Positions 1 through 9,747 of a stretch of 64,000 bases of DNA are shown piece after piece. The notes under the pieces were generated by a model. It had not been told where the DNA came from, made no database searches, and saw only the letters and a program-made list of their open reading frames with translations. Position 1 is the first letter of the stretch. Every line of letters begins with the position of its first letter. The stretch covers positions 2,330,987-2,394,986 of the forward strand of contig NZ_JAKJSC010000001.1 in NCBI RefSeq assembly GCF_029029525.1, read 5' to 3'. Position numbers and translations under genes: made by a program. The DNA is from Labilibaculum sp. DW002 (GTDB lineage: Bacteria > Bacteroidota > Bacteroidia > Bacteroidales > Marinifilaceae).

Positions 1-1166
1 GTACGAATATCTTTAAAACCTACACAAGCACAAATATCACCAGCCTCAACACGGTCGATAGCATTTTGCTTGTTTGAATGCATTTGATATAAACGTGAAA
101 TACGCTCTTTGTTACCTGTTCTTACGTTATAAACGTATGAACCTGCATCAATAGCACCTGAATACACACGTGTAAATGCCAAACGACCTACAAATGGGTC
201 AGTAGCAATTTTAAATGCAAGTGCTGCTAAAGGCTCATCAACCGATGGTTGTCTAGAAGCAACTTCGTTAGTTCCAGGAACAGTACCTTCAATAGCATCA
301 ATATCTAATGGATGTGGCAAGTAAGTAATCATAGCATCCAATAATCTCTGAACACCTTTATTCTTAAATGCAGAACCACATAACATTGGAACAATTTCCA
401 TGCTAATAGTAGCCTTACGGATAACCGCATACATCTCATCTTCAGTAATAGAATCTGGATCTTCGAAGAAACGCTCCATCAGCTCTTCATCCTGCTCAGC
501 TACTGCCTCTACAAGATTAGCTCTCCACTCTTCAGCTTCTTCTTTAAGATCAGCTGGAATTTCTTCCATTCTGTAGTTTGTTCCACTCTCATCTTCGAAC
601 CAGATACAAGCTTGCATTGTAATCAAATCAACTACACCACAAAACTTCTCTTCTGTTCCGATTGGAATTTGAATAGGTACAGGATTAGCACCAAGCTTTT
701 CCTTAACCTCACGTACAGCTTTGAAAAAATCAGCACCAGAACGGTCCATCTTGTTCACAAAACCCATACGAGGAACTTTATATTTATTAGCTTGTCTCCA
801 AACTGTCTCAGATTGAGCTTCAACTCCACCTACAGCACAAAAACATGCTACAGCACCATCAAGAACACGTAAAGAACGCTCTACCTCTACAGTAAAGTCA
901 ACGTGACCCGGGGTATCAATAATATTGATTTGGAATTTCTCGTCATTGTAGTTCCAATAACAAGTTGTAGCAGCAGAAGTAATGGTAATACCACGCTCTT
1001 GCTCTTGCTCCATCCAGTCCATGGTAGCAGCTCCATCATGCACCTCACCAATTTTGTGAGAAACACCAGTATAATACAAGATACGTTCTGTAGTTGTAGT
1101 TTTACCAGCATCGATGTGAGCCATAATACCAACATTTCTGGTATATTTTAAATCTCTTTTTGCCAT
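1..1166 (-). CDS. fusA: Elongation factor G (C-terminus cut by window edge)
   Basis: GTPase that drives ribosomal translocation. Reading down from the ATG at 1166 gives [11 protein letters not shown], then the P-loop AHIDAGKT, the switch II motif DTPGH with its catalytic His, and NKMD for guanine recognition. About 388 of roughly 700 residues are present (G domain and start of domain II); the rest lies left of the window. The gene starts 11 bp after rpsG and is the third gene of the str operon, presumably followed by rpsJ and the S10 operon outside the window. The intact DTPGH motif contrasts with the paralogue at 2570-4726. Identification is secure. Confidence 0.96.
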   Translation of the reverse strand, partial: MAKRDLKYTRNVGIMAHIDAGKTTTTERILYYTGVSHKIGEVHDGAATMDWMEQEQERGITITSAATTCYWNYNDEKFQINIIDTPGHVDFTVEVERSLRVLDGAVACFCAVGGVEAQSETVWRQANKYKVPRMGFVNKMDRSGADFFKAVREVKEKLGANPVPIQIPIGTEEKFCGVVDLITMQACIWFEDESGTNYRMEEIPADLKEEAEEWRANLVEAVAEQDEELMERFFEDPDSITEDEMYAVIRKATISMEIVPMLCGSAFKNKGVQRLLDAMITYLPHPLDIDAIEGTVPGTNEVASRQPSVDEPLAALAFKIATDPFVGRLAFTRVYSGAIDAGSYVYNVRTGNKERISRLYQMHSNKQNAIDRVEAGDICACVGFKDIR

Positions 1167-1177
1167 GATCCTAATTA

Positions 1178-1654
1178 TTAAAATCTGAAATGAGCAAAAG
1201 CACGGTTAGCCTCAGCCATTCTATGTGTATCTTCTTTCTTCTTATAAGCACCACCTTCTTCGTTGAATCCAGCAATAATTTCAGCTGCCAACTTATCGGC
1301 CATAGACTTACCAGATCTCTTACGAGCAAAAAGAACCATATTCTTAATAGAGATAGAAACTTTTCTTTCTGGACGAATTTCCATTGGAACTTGGAAAGTT
1401 GCTCCACCTACACGGCGAGACTTAACTTCAACACCTGGAGTAATATTCTCCAATGATTTTTTCCAAACTTCTAAAGGAGACTTCCCTGTTTTTTCAGTTT
1501 TTTCCTTAACGATTTCTAACGCTGCATAAAAAATCTTAAATGATAGATTTTTCTTTCCGTCAACCATTAAGTCATTTACAAATCGTGTTACCAACACATC
1601 ATTAAATTTTGGATCCGGTAACAAGATTCTCTTTTTTGGTCTTGATTTTCTCAT
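1178..1654 (-). CDS. rpsG: 30S ribosomal protein S7
   Basis: Primary 16S rRNA-binding protein that nucleates assembly of the 30S head. The 158-residue product has the S7 start MRKSRPKKR, the segment [14 protein letters not shown], and the conserved [11 protein letters not shown] and [15 protein letters not shown] blocks. Length is normal for the family. It lies between rpsL (128 bp upstream) and fusA (11 bp downstream) in the usual str order and is expected to be co-transcribed from the rpsL promoter. Nothing unusual. Confidence 0.98.
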   Translation of the reverse strand: MRKSRPKKRILLPDPKFNDVLVTRFVNDLMVDGKKNLSFKIFYAALEIVKEKTEKTGKSPLEVWKKSLENITPGVEVKSRRVGGATFQVPMEIRPERKVSISIKNMVLFARKRSGKSMADKLAAEIIAGFNEEGGAYKKKEDTHRMAEANRAFAHFRF

Positions 1655-1782
1655 CTTTCTTAGTTTACGAGTTATCCGTTGTAGCTGCCTTTTTCAGTCT
1701 TCAAAAATCTCACGATCATTTACTCAACTTAATAGAGAACAACACATAAACATTAACTCACAGTTTTAAAAACTAGAATTAA

Positions 1783-2163
1783 TTACTTTTTAGCTTTTGG
1801 TCTCTTAGTACCATACTTAGAACGACGCTGCATACGACCTTCTACTCCTGAAGCATCTAGTGCACCACGAACAAGGTGATATCTTACACCTGGAAGGTCC
1901 TTAACACGACCACCACGAATCAATACGATCGAGTGCTCTTGCAAGTTATGTCCTTCTCCTGGAATGTAAGCATTCACTTCTTTTCCGTTTGTCAATCTAA
2001 CACGAGCTACTTTACGCATAGCTGAGTTAGGCTTCTTAGGTGTAGTAGTGTAAACACGAACACAAACTCCTCTTCTCTGAGGACAAGAATCCAAGGCTGG
2101 AGCCTTGCTTTTCTCTACAAGTTTGGTGCGTCCTTTTCTAACTAACTGTTGAATTGTAGGCAT
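1783..2163 (-). CDS. rpsL: 30S ribosomal protein S12
   Basis: Decoding-centre protein of the small subunit and first gene of the str operon. The 126-residue product carries [13 protein letters not shown] and [13 protein letters not shown]. Lys43 and Lys88 (counting Met), equivalent to the classic E. coli streptomycin-resistance positions 42 and 87, are both lysine, so the protein looks wild type for streptomycin sensitivity. A well-formed Bacteroidota promoter sits about 120 bp upstream. Confidence 0.98.
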   Translation of the reverse strand: MPTIQQLVRKGRTKLVEKSKAPALDSCPQRRGVCVRVYTTTPKKPNSAMRKVARVRLTNGKEVNAYIPGEGHNLQEHSIVLIRGGRVKDLPGVRYHLVRGALDASGVEGRMQRRSKYGTKRPKAKK

Positions 2164-2569
2164 ATTAACAATTACTTTGTGATTAAATATATTTTAACAA
2201 ATTGGTTGCAAAGGTATTAATTATTTCACAAAAACAGCAACTCAACTCTGTGTTTTTGCAAAATCCCCTTGAAATCAGCGCACAAAGATAGGAAAAGAGT
2301 TTAGAAAAGACAAGTTATTATCTGTCAAAAAATTAAGTGATTTTATTTTTCTTGAAACACAATCTTAAAACCCGCCAAAAACAAAGGAGTAAAATCAAAA
2401 ATACGGCAATTAATTCAACAAGTTAAATACTAAACTTGCTCATTTTCTAATGTATATTGCATCTAACTAAAAAGTTAATTAATTTGGAGAACCTTATAAG
2501 CCAAAATGGAACTTATGATCCATTTTAATAGATAATGTACAATTTTTTAACCCAATAAAAATTTCGAGT
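2164..2569. other. Divergent intergenic region rpsL / EF-G paralogue
   Basis: A 406-bp AT-rich stretch without a credible ORF. It holds the str-operon promoter (2283-2313, minus strand) and a second minus-strand TAnnTTTG-like box, TACCTTTG at 2216-2209, that could give a shorter leader. No matching plus-strand promoter for the EF-G paralogue could be picked out. No RNA gene was recognised. Confidence 0.6.
2283..2313 (-). promoter_or_regulatory. Probable str operon promoter
   Basis: On the minus strand, TTG (2313-2311) is followed after 20 bp by TATCTTTG (2290-2283), an exact match to the Bacteroidota -33/-7 pattern TTTG-N19/20-TAnnTTTG. Predicted transcription start is near 2276, giving a leader of about 110 nt before rpsL, long enough for leader-based control by ribosomal proteins. 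Confidence 0.65.
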
Positions 2570-4726
2570 ATGAAAGTTTATCAATCTAATGAAATTAAAA
2601 ACATCGCGCTCATTGGCAATGCCGGCTCGGGTAAAACGACCCTAGCTGAAGCAATGTTATTTGAAGGCGGTGTTATTAGTAGACGCGGAAACGTGGATGA
2701 TAATAACACCGTTTCTGATTACAACCCGGTAGAGCACGAGCATGGCAATTCTGTTTTCTCAACAGTTTTGTACACAGAATGGTTAGGAAAGAAAATCAAT
2801 TTTATCGACACGCCAGGTGCTGAAGATTTCGCAGGTGGTGTTATTTCTGCCCTAAATGTGGTTGATACCGGTTTGATGCTAATTAATGCTCAACACGGTG
2901 TTGAAGTAGGAACTGAGATTCTTGGTAGAAGAGCGACTAAGAGAAACAAACCTTTGATCTTTGTTGTAAATCACCTCGATCATGAAAAAGCTAATTTCGA
3001 GCAAAGTATCGAATCTGCTAAGGTAAGCTTTGGTAACAAGGTTGCTATTGTTCAGTATCCTGTAAATGCTGGAAATGGTTTCGATGCCGTTGTTGATGTT
3101 TTAAAAATGAAAATGTATAAGTGGGGTCCTGAAGGCGGGAAACCAGAAATACTTGACATCCCGGAGTCTGAGTCAGAAAAGGCAAATGAACTACACAACG
3201 AACTTGTTGAAGCAGCAGCTGAAAATGATGAAGCTTTAATGGAACTTTATTTCGATAAAGGAAGTTTGACTGAGGATGAGATGAGAGAAGGAATGAGAAA
3301 AGGGATGACAGCTTGTGATCTATATCCTGTTTTCTGTATTTCTGCAAAAAAAGATATGGGTGTTCGACGCCTAATGGAATTTATTGGTAATATCGTACCA
3401 TTCGTAACAGAGATGCCTGCCATTCCTACCGTAAGCGGACGTGAAGCAAAATGTGATGCGAATGCTCCGACTTCCTTATTTGTATTTAAAACATCTATTG
3501 AACCACATATTGGTGAAGTCAATTACTTCAAAGTAATATCTGGTAAAATTAAGGAAGGTGATGATTTAACGAATATTAATAATGGCACAAAAGAACGTCT
3601 TTCTCAGCTATATGCTGTTGCAGGTCGTCATCGTGAAAAAGTTTCAGAACTTGTAGCGGGTGATATTGGTGCTACCGTAAAACTTAAAAATACAAAGAAC
3701 AATCATACTTTAAACTGTAAGGATTGTGACTTTATATATAAGGATATTGATTTCCCTGAACCAAAGTACAGAACTGCTGTTAATGCACTTGACGAAGCAG
3801 ACGATGAGCGCTTAGGAGAATTACTTCACAGAATGCACGAAGAAGATCCTACGATTATAATTGAGTACTCGAAAGAACTTAAACAAATACTTCTTCATAG
3901 TCAGGGTGAATTCCACTTAAATACGCTTAAGTGGCGATTGAAGCATAATGACAAAATGGAGATTGAATTTAAATCGCCTAAAATACCATATCGCGAAACA
4001 ATTACCAAACAGGCTGCTGCTGATTATCGCCACAAAAAACAATCAGGTGGTTCGGGGCAGTTTGGTGAAGTTCATTTAATTATCGAACCTTATTATGAGG
4101 GGATTCCAGACCCTACATCATTTAAAGTAGACGGAAAAGAATTTAAGGTGAACCTTAGAGGCACAGAAGTTGTCGATCTTGAATGGGGTGGTAAATTGGT
4201 CTTCTGCAATTGTATTGTAGGTGGAGTTATCGATACCCGTTTCCTACCAGCAATTATGAAAGGTATCATGGAAAAAATGGATGAAGGTCCTTTGACAGGT
4301 TCATACGCTCGTGATATTCGCGTTACAGTTTACGACGGTAAAATGCACGCCGTAGATTCAAATGAAATCTCATTTAAACTTGCAGGTCGCCATGCCTTTA
4401 GTGAAGCTTTTAAAAATGCTGCTCCTAAGATTCTAGAGCCAATTTATGATATTGAAATTCTGGTTCCTGAGGATAGAATGGGTGATGTGATGAGTGATCT
4501 TCAAACTCGCCGTGCTATGATTATGGGAATGGAAGCTGAGAAAGGATTCCAGAAGATTTTAGCTAAGGTGCCTCTTAAAGAGATGGATCGTTATTCAACT
4601 TCCTTAAGTTCATTAACGGGTGGACGAGCTCAATTCTCAATGAAGTTTGCAGAGTACGACAAAGTACCTAATGATGTTCAAGTAGAATTACTAGCTTCTT
4701 ACGAAGAAGAGACTGCTGAAGTATAA
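2570..4726 (+). CDS. EF-G-like translation factor (EF-G2 type) lacking the catalytic His
   Basis: 718-residue paralogue of EF-G with all five EF-G domains by length. The P-loop GNAGSGKTT (residues 16-24) and an NHLD nucleotide-specificity motif (134-137) are present, but switch II reads DTPGA (80-84): the His that activates water in EF-G is Ala84. The RGITI segment of switch I is also absent. This fits the Bacteroidota EF-G2 group; from memory, the Bacteroides thetaiotaomicron member supports translation without GTPase activity and matters during starvation. It stands alone, divergent from the str operon, with a terminator at its end. The family is confident; the functional parallel is inference. 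Confidence 0.85.
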   Translation: MKVYQSNEIKNIALIGNAGSGKTTLAEAMLFEGGVISRRGNVDDNNTVSDYNPVEHEHGNSVFSTVLYTEWLGKKINFIDTPGAEDFAGGVISALNVVDTGLMLINAQHGVEVGTEILGRRATKRNKPLIFVVNHLDHEKANFEQSIESAKVSFGNKVAIVQYPVNAGNGFDAVVDVLKMKMYKWGPEGGKPEILDIPESESEKANELHNELVEAAAENDEALMELYFDKGSLTEDEMREGMRKGMTACDLYPVFCISAKKDMGVRRLMEFIGNIVPFVTEMPAIPTVSGREAKCDANAPTSLFVFKTSIEPHIGEVNYFKVISGKIKEGDDLTNINNGTKERLSQLYAVAGRHREKVSELVAGDIGATVKLKNTKNNHTLNCKDCDFIYKDIDFPEPKYRTAVNALDEADDERLGELLHRMHEEDPTIIIEYSKELKQILLHSQGEFHLNTLKWRLKHNDKMEIEFKSPKIPYRETITKQAAADYRHKKQSGGSGQFGEVHLIIEPYYEGIPDPTSFKVDGKEFKVNLRGTEVVDLEWGGKLVFCNCIVGGVIDTRFLPAIMKGIMEKMDEGPLTGSYARDIRVTVYDGKMHAVDSNEISFKLAGRHAFSEAFKNAAPKILEPIYDIEILVPEDRMGDVMSDLQTRRAMIMGMEAEKGFQKILAKVPLKEMDRYSTSLSSLTGGRAQFSMKFAEYDKVPNDVQVELLASYEEETAEV

Positions 4727-4730
4727 AAAT

Positions 4731-4767
4731 AAAAAAGGCCTCTATTCAAAATTGAGGCCTTTTTTTA
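4731..4767. terminator. Bidirectional rho-independent terminator
   Basis: A 12-bp perfect stem (AAAAAAGGCCTC at 4731-4742 with GAGGCCTTTTTT at 4754-4765) and an 11-nt loop. It has A/T tracts on both sides, so it can end both the EF-G paralogue and the convergent gene at 4783-6105. Confidence 0.9.
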
Positions 4768-4782
4768 TATTCGTATTTTCCT

Positions 4783-6105
4783 TTATTTTCGAATCAGCAT
4801 AAAGGATCCTTTCTTTGTGTATTTCTTTTTTAGCTCTTCCCTACCTGTTGCAGTAATCACATAGAAATAAGTCCCTGGTGTAGCAAGTTTGCCATTAATC
4901 TTTCCATTCCATCCTTCATCAGGATTTTTCCATTCGTACACAACACGTCCCCATCTATTTAAAAGTACAGCATGAAAAGTTTTTAACGATTGTGACTTTA
5001 CCCTAAAGACATCATTTCGACCGTCGCCATTAGGTGTAAAAACATTTGGCACTTGCACCAAAGAAGTATCAACAACAATTGGTGTTCCTTCTGATTTCAA
5101 ATAAAACTCTTCAATACAAGTCTCTGGTCCCTTATTCGAAGAGGCAATTAACTTCACAAAATAATTACCTGGATGCATATAAGTATATGGTGCAGGATCT
5201 TCATCAACCAATACACCATCTATCAATAAACTATCCTCTACAGATGTTAAAGCTGTTTCTAATCTATCAAAATCCTGATAAATAAACCATTCAAAATTTT
5301 CTGCATTAACAGAATTATTATCAAAAGTAATCTCTAAGGGAGCTTCTCCTAACATTGGGTCGATCGAAAATTCCGCATGTATTTTATAGGTTTCTGATGA
5401 AATTACGGGAGCAGAATATTCATTCCCGCACTCATCTGTAACGGTCATCAGATAATCATTTTCCCCCTCAAACGCATCCTCATCGAAAAAGTTCTTTACT
5501 GATCCATCGTAATTATCAAATGGTGTTCTTTGTATACTTTCCCCTTCTCTAGTTAACTCAAATACATAACTTGTTAAAAATGATTTTTCATTTGCAGTAG
5601 GAATATCCAGATACTTCAATTGAACAGGTACATAAGATGCATTAAAAAATACACCAACACAATCCATCCTATCAAAACTAAAACTAGGCAACTGAGAACT
5701 CATCGTTCTATTTAAAACCCATGCCTGCCCCTCTTCATCTGTTTCACCAGTTTTACTAATAACGACCTTATACAAACCATCTGTTAGGTTCGTTAAAGTT
5801 GATTCACTTTGATTGACCTCTACCGTAACTGGAATTGTATAATCGCCAGTTCCAACATCCCACTTTGTCCAAGTGAAGGTCCAACCCGATGTTCCATCGG
5901 CAGAATTTGCAATCAATTCTCCAACTCCGGTTCCAATATTATCGCAAAAAACAAAAATAGAATTTTCACTTATTACTGGATCAGAATAATCCGTTTGTGC
6001 AGTCAAGGAAGCTTTGGGTGCTGTTATCTGAGCAAAAATCGGATTGGCAAGAAAAGCCATCATCACGAAAAGTGAAAACTGAAATAGTTTGATTGATTGT
6101 TTCAT
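4783..6105 (-). CDS. Secreted T9SS type B cargo protein with PKD-like domain
   Basis: 440-residue exported protein. It begins with a Sec signal peptide ending near ANPIFAQ (about residue 26). The middle part (about 245-345) looks like a PKD fold (FSIDPMLGEAPLEITFDNNS, then YMHPGNYFVKLIAS). The last about 85 residues match the gliding-motility-associated type B sorting domain: VPNVFTPNGDGRNDVFRV, LLNRWGRVVYEW, GWNGK, PGTYFYVI. Known family members are exported by the type IX secretion system and attached to or released from the cell surface. The substrate or adhesion role cannot be told. A PorV/PorQ-like gene lies at 42567-43646. Confidence 0.85.
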   Translation of the reverse strand: MKQSIKLFQFSLFVMMAFLANPIFAQITAPKASLTAQTDYSDPVISENSIFVFCDNIGTGVGELIANSADGTSGWTFTWTKWDVGTGDYTIPVTVEVNQSESTLTNLTDGLYKVVISKTGETDEEGQAWVLNRTMSSQLPSFSFDRMDCVGVFFNASYVPVQLKYLDIPTANEKSFLTSYVFELTREGESIQRTPFDNYDGSVKNFFDEDAFEGENDYLMTVTDECGNEYSAPVISSETYKIHAEFSIDPMLGEAPLEITFDNNSVNAENFEWFIYQDFDRLETALTSVEDSLLIDGVLVDEDPAPYTYMHPGNYFVKLIASSNKGPETCIEEFYLKSEGTPIVVDTSLVQVPNVFTPNGDGRNDVFRVKSQSLKTFHAVLLNRWGRVVYEWKNPDEGWNGKINGKLATPGTYFYVITATGREELKKKYTKKGSFMLIRK

Positions 6106-6421
6106 ATGAATAAATGAATAATTTTATGATCGATCTTGATTTACAATATTAAAAAAATAAAGTCGTATTTTCTACTATTAACCAGTATCTTTATTTCCCA
6201 ATCACTTAACAAACATTAATCCTGATTAGATGCTTATTCATCTTTACTGAAAATAAACCTACTTAAAACCAGCAAACACAAAGCCTATTAGATACTAACA
6301 ATCATAGTCTTAAGGCAAAACAAAGAATAAAAAACACTAGTAATATTATAAAAAGAGACAAATATTAAACTTCAAATATTATTTTTGGGGTTGAAAATAA
6401 TTGGAAAACTGATCGTAAAGA
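6106..6421. other. Divergent intergenic region
   Basis: A 316-bp AT-rich gap between the T9SS cargo gene (leftward) and the helicase gene (rightward). A box TATTTTTG at 6380-6387 matches the -7 consensus and would place transcription start about 30 nt before the helicase ATG, but no good -33 element is seen. No convincing minus-strand promoter, ORF or RNA was found. Confidence 0.45.
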
Positions 6422-8740
6422 ATGGATTATTTAAACGAATTAAATCCTGTTCAGCGCGAAGCTGTAGAAAAAACAGATGGACCGTCTCTTGTAATTGCTG
6501 GTGCAGGATCAGGGAAAACACGTGTATTAACATACCGAATTGCTCACCTTTTAAATAAAGGGGTGCGTCCGTATACCATATTAGCTCTTACCTTCACCAA
6601 TAAAGCTGCTCGCGAAATGAAAGAGCGTATTGGCCATATTGTTGGTTCAGAACAAGCACAATCACTTTGGATGGGAACTTTTCATTCCACTTTTGCAAAA
6701 ATTCTGCGCTACGAAGCTGAACATTTAGGCTTCGATTCCAACTTTACTATTTACGACACTCAAGATTCCAAAAATCTACTTCGCAGCATTATCAAAGAGA
6801 TGAAACTGGATGATAAGGTCTATAAAGCGAATGATATTTTGAATCGTATCTCATCGGCTAAAAATAACTTGGTAACCGCAACTGCTTATTCCCAAAATTC
6901 TGCTGCTCAAGAAATAGATGCTTCTAACCGCAGACCACTAACTGCAGAAATATATAAACGATATAGCCATCGTTGTCGACAAGCCAATGCTATGGATTTT
7001 GATGATCTGCTTTTACAAACCAATATTCTGTTTAAAAGTTCACCTGAAGTATTAGCCAAATACCAAGCCAAATTCAAATACATACTTGTAGATGAGTACC
7101 AAGATACCAACTACTCGCAATATTTAATTGTGAAAAAATTGGCCGAACAGCATAAAAATGTAAGTGTTGTAGGTGATGATGCTCAAAGTATTTATTCATT
7201 CCGTGGAGCAAAAATTGAAAATATTCTAAACTTCAGAAATGACTACCCTGATTACCAATTATTCAAACTAGAACAAAATTACCGATCTACAAAGATCATT
7301 GTGAATGCTGCAAACTCAGTAATCAAAAAAAATCAGGGGCAGATAAAAAAAGAGTCTTTCTCAGAAAAAGAAGGTGGCGAAAATATCAAGGTTATAAAAG
7401 CTATGACCGACCACGAAGAGGGATATATTATTGCCAACGATCTTTATGAAACAAAAATGCGTCATCGACTCAAATTCGAAGATTTTGCAATTTTATACAG
7501 AACAAATGCTCAATCGAGAATTTTCGAGGAATCATTAAGAAAACTTAACCTGCCCTATAAGATTTACGGCGGACTTTCTTTTTATCAGCGAAAAGAAATT
7601 AAAGATCTGCTTTCTTATTTTAGAATGGCTGTGAATCCTAACGACGAAGAAGCCATAAAGCGTGTTATTAACTACCCTAAAAGAGGAATTGGAGCAACTA
7701 CCATTAGCAAATTACAGGAAGCGGCAGCACAAAACGAATCGAGCATTTGGGATATTGTCTGTGGACTTAACCAAAGACCTTACGGAATTAATGGAGGTAC
7801 GATTTCAAAACTAATGAAATTCGCTACTTTAATTACCGATTTCCAAAAAATGCAGGAAACAGAATCTGCATTTGATCTTGCTAACCACATTGCAAAAACT
7901 ACTGGTATTATTAAAGAACTCTATAACGACAGATCGCCTGAAGGTGTATCGCGTCATGAAAATATTCAGGAACTTTTAAATGCTATTCAGGATTTTACTC
8001 AAATCGCACTGGAAGAAGGCAAAGAGAACAAGCTAGCCAATTATCTTGAAGATGTTGCTTTACTTACAGATCATGACAATGAAAAAGACGAAGATCGGAA
8101 TAAGATTAGCATGATGACGATTCACTCTGCAAAAGGATTGGAATTCCCTCACCTTTATCTTGTTGGTCTAGAAGAAGATTTATTCCCGTCACAAATGGCC
8201 ACGAGCACTCAGCAAGAACTTGAGGAGGAAAGAAGACTTTTTTATGTTGCTTTAACAAGAGCAGAAACTAAAGTCAGCTTGTCTTTTGCTAAATCGAGAT
8301 ACAAATGGGGCAATATGAGTTATCCTCGTCCTAGTCGTTTTTTAAACGAAATTGACGAAAAGTATGTTGATAATCAATTTGAAAAAGAACCTGAATTTAA
8401 TGGAGCAAGCAGCGATAATTTCCAAAGCAATTCGGATTCAGAAGTTGTTAGCCAATCAAGAAAATTCCAGGCAAAAAGAAGTTTAAACACAAAACCTAAA
8501 CTTAATCAACCTACTGCACGTATTAAAGCAAGTAGTCAACAGCAAGACGATCCGAACTTCAAGCCATCAAACCCAGAATTAATTCAGGCAGGCATGGTAG
8601 TAGAACACCAACGGTTCGGAAAGGGAAAAGTTTTGCAAATGGAAGGTAGCAAGCCAAATATCAAAGCAACGGTATTCTTTCAAAATGTTGGTCAAAAACA
8701 ATTATTATTAAAATTTGCAAAACTTAAAATTGTTGGATAA
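6422..8740 (+). CDS. pcrA: UvrD/PcrA-type superfamily 1A DNA helicase
   Basis: 3'-5' DNA helicase for repair and replication-conflict resolution. All SF1A motifs are visible in order: GAGSGKTRVLTYR (I), TFTNKAAREMKER (Ia), GTFHSTFAKILR, LVDEYQDTN (II), VVGDDAQSIYSFRGA (III), LEQNYRST (IV), TIHSAKGLEF (V) and ERRLFYVALTRAE (VI). The C-terminal 60 residues contain GMVVEHQRFGKGKV, the Tudor-like RNA-polymerase-binding module typical of PcrA/UvrD. The 772-residue length is normal. It appears monocistronic. Confidence 0.93.
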   Translation: MDYLNELNPVQREAVEKTDGPSLVIAGAGSGKTRVLTYRIAHLLNKGVRPYTILALTFTNKAAREMKERIGHIVGSEQAQSLWMGTFHSTFAKILRYEAEHLGFDSNFTIYDTQDSKNLLRSIIKEMKLDDKVYKANDILNRISSAKNNLVTATAYSQNSAAQEIDASNRRPLTAEIYKRYSHRCRQANAMDFDDLLLQTNILFKSSPEVLAKYQAKFKYILVDEYQDTNYSQYLIVKKLAEQHKNVSVVGDDAQSIYSFRGAKIENILNFRNDYPDYQLFKLEQNYRSTKIIVNAANSVIKKNQGQIKKESFSEKEGGENIKVIKAMTDHEEGYIIANDLYETKMRHRLKFEDFAILYRTNAQSRIFEESLRKLNLPYKIYGGLSFYQRKEIKDLLSYFRMAVNPNDEEAIKRVINYPKRGIGATTISKLQEAAAQNESSIWDIVCGLNQRPYGINGGTISKLMKFATLITDFQKMQETESAFDLANHIAKTTGIIKELYNDRSPEGVSRHENIQELLNAIQDFTQIALEEGKENKLANYLEDVALLTDHDNEKDEDRNKISMMTIHSAKGLEFPHLYLVGLEEDLFPSQMATSTQQELEEERRLFYVALTRAETKVSLSFAKSRYKWGNMSYPRPSRFLNEIDEKYVDNQFEKEPEFNGASSDNFQSNSDSEVVSQSRKFQAKRSLNTKPKLNQPTARIKASSQQQDDPNFKPSNPELIQAGMVVEHQRFGKGKVLQMEGSKPNIKATVFFQNVGQKQLLLKFAKLKIVG

Positions 8741-8752
8741 ATTCCCTAACTA

Positions 8753-8784
8753 TTTGTATTGAAAGAAGAAATCTGTTACATTTG
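8753..8784 (+). promoter_or_regulatory. Predicted promoter for the DUF4290-murA unit
   Basis: TTTG (8753-8756), a 20-bp spacer, then TACATTTG (8777-8784), a full match to the Bacteroidota housekeeping promoter. Transcription would start near 8790, leaving a leader of nearly 200 nt before the ATG at 8984; no known riboswitch was recognised in that leader. Confidence 0.65.
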
Positions 8785-8983
8785 CCATGAGTTCTAAGAC
8801 TTTCTGTATTTGTTTTTTCGTAAAACAGTTCATTAAAATTCTTTTCTACTTCAATAAGTATAGCCGATAAGATCTTAGCTCCCTCAATTATTTTGGTGCT
8901 ATTGCGTTAGATTCTTTAAAGTACGCCAAATTGCCCAAAAGATTAAAAATTGTAATTACCTGATAATAACAACAACGAAATAA

Positions 8984-9631
8984 ATGGATTATAATTCAGC
9001 CAGGAAACATCTTGTTCTTCCTGAATATGGACGAAACGTTCAGAAAATGGTAGATTTTGCCTTAACTGTTGAAGACAGAGACGAAAGAAACCGTGTGGTA
9101 AAGAGCATTATTGCTATTATGGGGAATATGTATCCTCACCTTAGAGATGTAAGTGATTTTAGACACAAGCTATGGGATCACCTTGCTATCATGTCTGATT
9201 TCGCCTTAGATATCGACTCTCCTTACGAGGCTCCAACAAGAGAAAAACTTGCTGAAAAACCAGATCAATTACCATACAACAATCAACGAATTCGCTATCG
9301 CCATTATGGTCGAACAATTGAAGCTTTAATACTAAAAGCAATCGAATTGGAAGATCAGAAGGAAAAAGATGCTCTTATTTTGATGATTGCTAATCACATG
9401 AAAAAATCCTTCCTTAACTGGAACAAGGATAGTGTGCCTGATGAAAAGATTTTCAAAGATTTAGTAGAAATGTCGAAGGGAAAATTAGAAATCCCTGAAA
9501 ACATGAGATTACGCGAAATTAGAGAGAAAGATTTTATTCAAAAGAAAAAGCCTGTAAGGAAAAATACCAGGTCTGATAATCGTAATGACAACAGAAACGA
9601 TCATCGAAAACATAACAAACCAAGACAATAA
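8984..9631 (+). CDS. DUF4290 family protein
   Basis: 215-residue soluble protein of a Bacteroidota-specific family of unknown function. The family core begins MDYNSARKHLVLPEYGRN and has the helical segments RHYGRTIEALILKAIE and ILMIANHMKKSFLNWN. The last 30 residues form a very basic Asn/Arg/Asp tail with RNDNRNDHR-like repeats that could bind nucleic acid (inference). In this phylum the gene is usually just upstream of murA, as here, but a terminator-like hairpin separates the two. No catalytic motif is visible. Confidence 0.8.
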   Translation: MDYNSARKHLVLPEYGRNVQKMVDFALTVEDRDERNRVVKSIIAIMGNMYPHLRDVSDFRHKLWDHLAIMSDFALDIDSPYEAPTREKLAEKPDQLPYNNQRIRYRHYGRTIEALILKAIELEDQKEKDALILMIANHMKKSFLNWNKDSVPDEKIFKDLVEMSKGKLEIPENMRLREIREKDFIQKKKPVRKNTRSDNRNDNRNDHRKHNKPRQ

Positions 9632-9636
9632 AATAT

Positions 9637-9662
9637 AAACCGGTTCTATACCGGTTTTTTTT
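9637..9662 (+). terminator. Hairpin after the DUF4290 gene
   Basis: AAACCGG (9637-9643) pairs with CCGGTTT (9651-9657) around a 7-nt loop and is followed by a T tract. It lies between the DUF4290 gene and murA, so it may attenuate rather than separate them. Confidence 0.75.
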
Positions 9663-9747
9663 ATGCCAAAACCATTCCTATTTTCACTTTTCAAAACGTT
9701 TTTTATAATTATCTTTAGAACGTTATTCACACCAAAAGAATTATAAA

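Noticed and set aside
903-1151. Plus-strand ORFs opposite fusA and rpsG
   Set aside because: Antisense shadows of conserved ribosomal genes with no features of their own.
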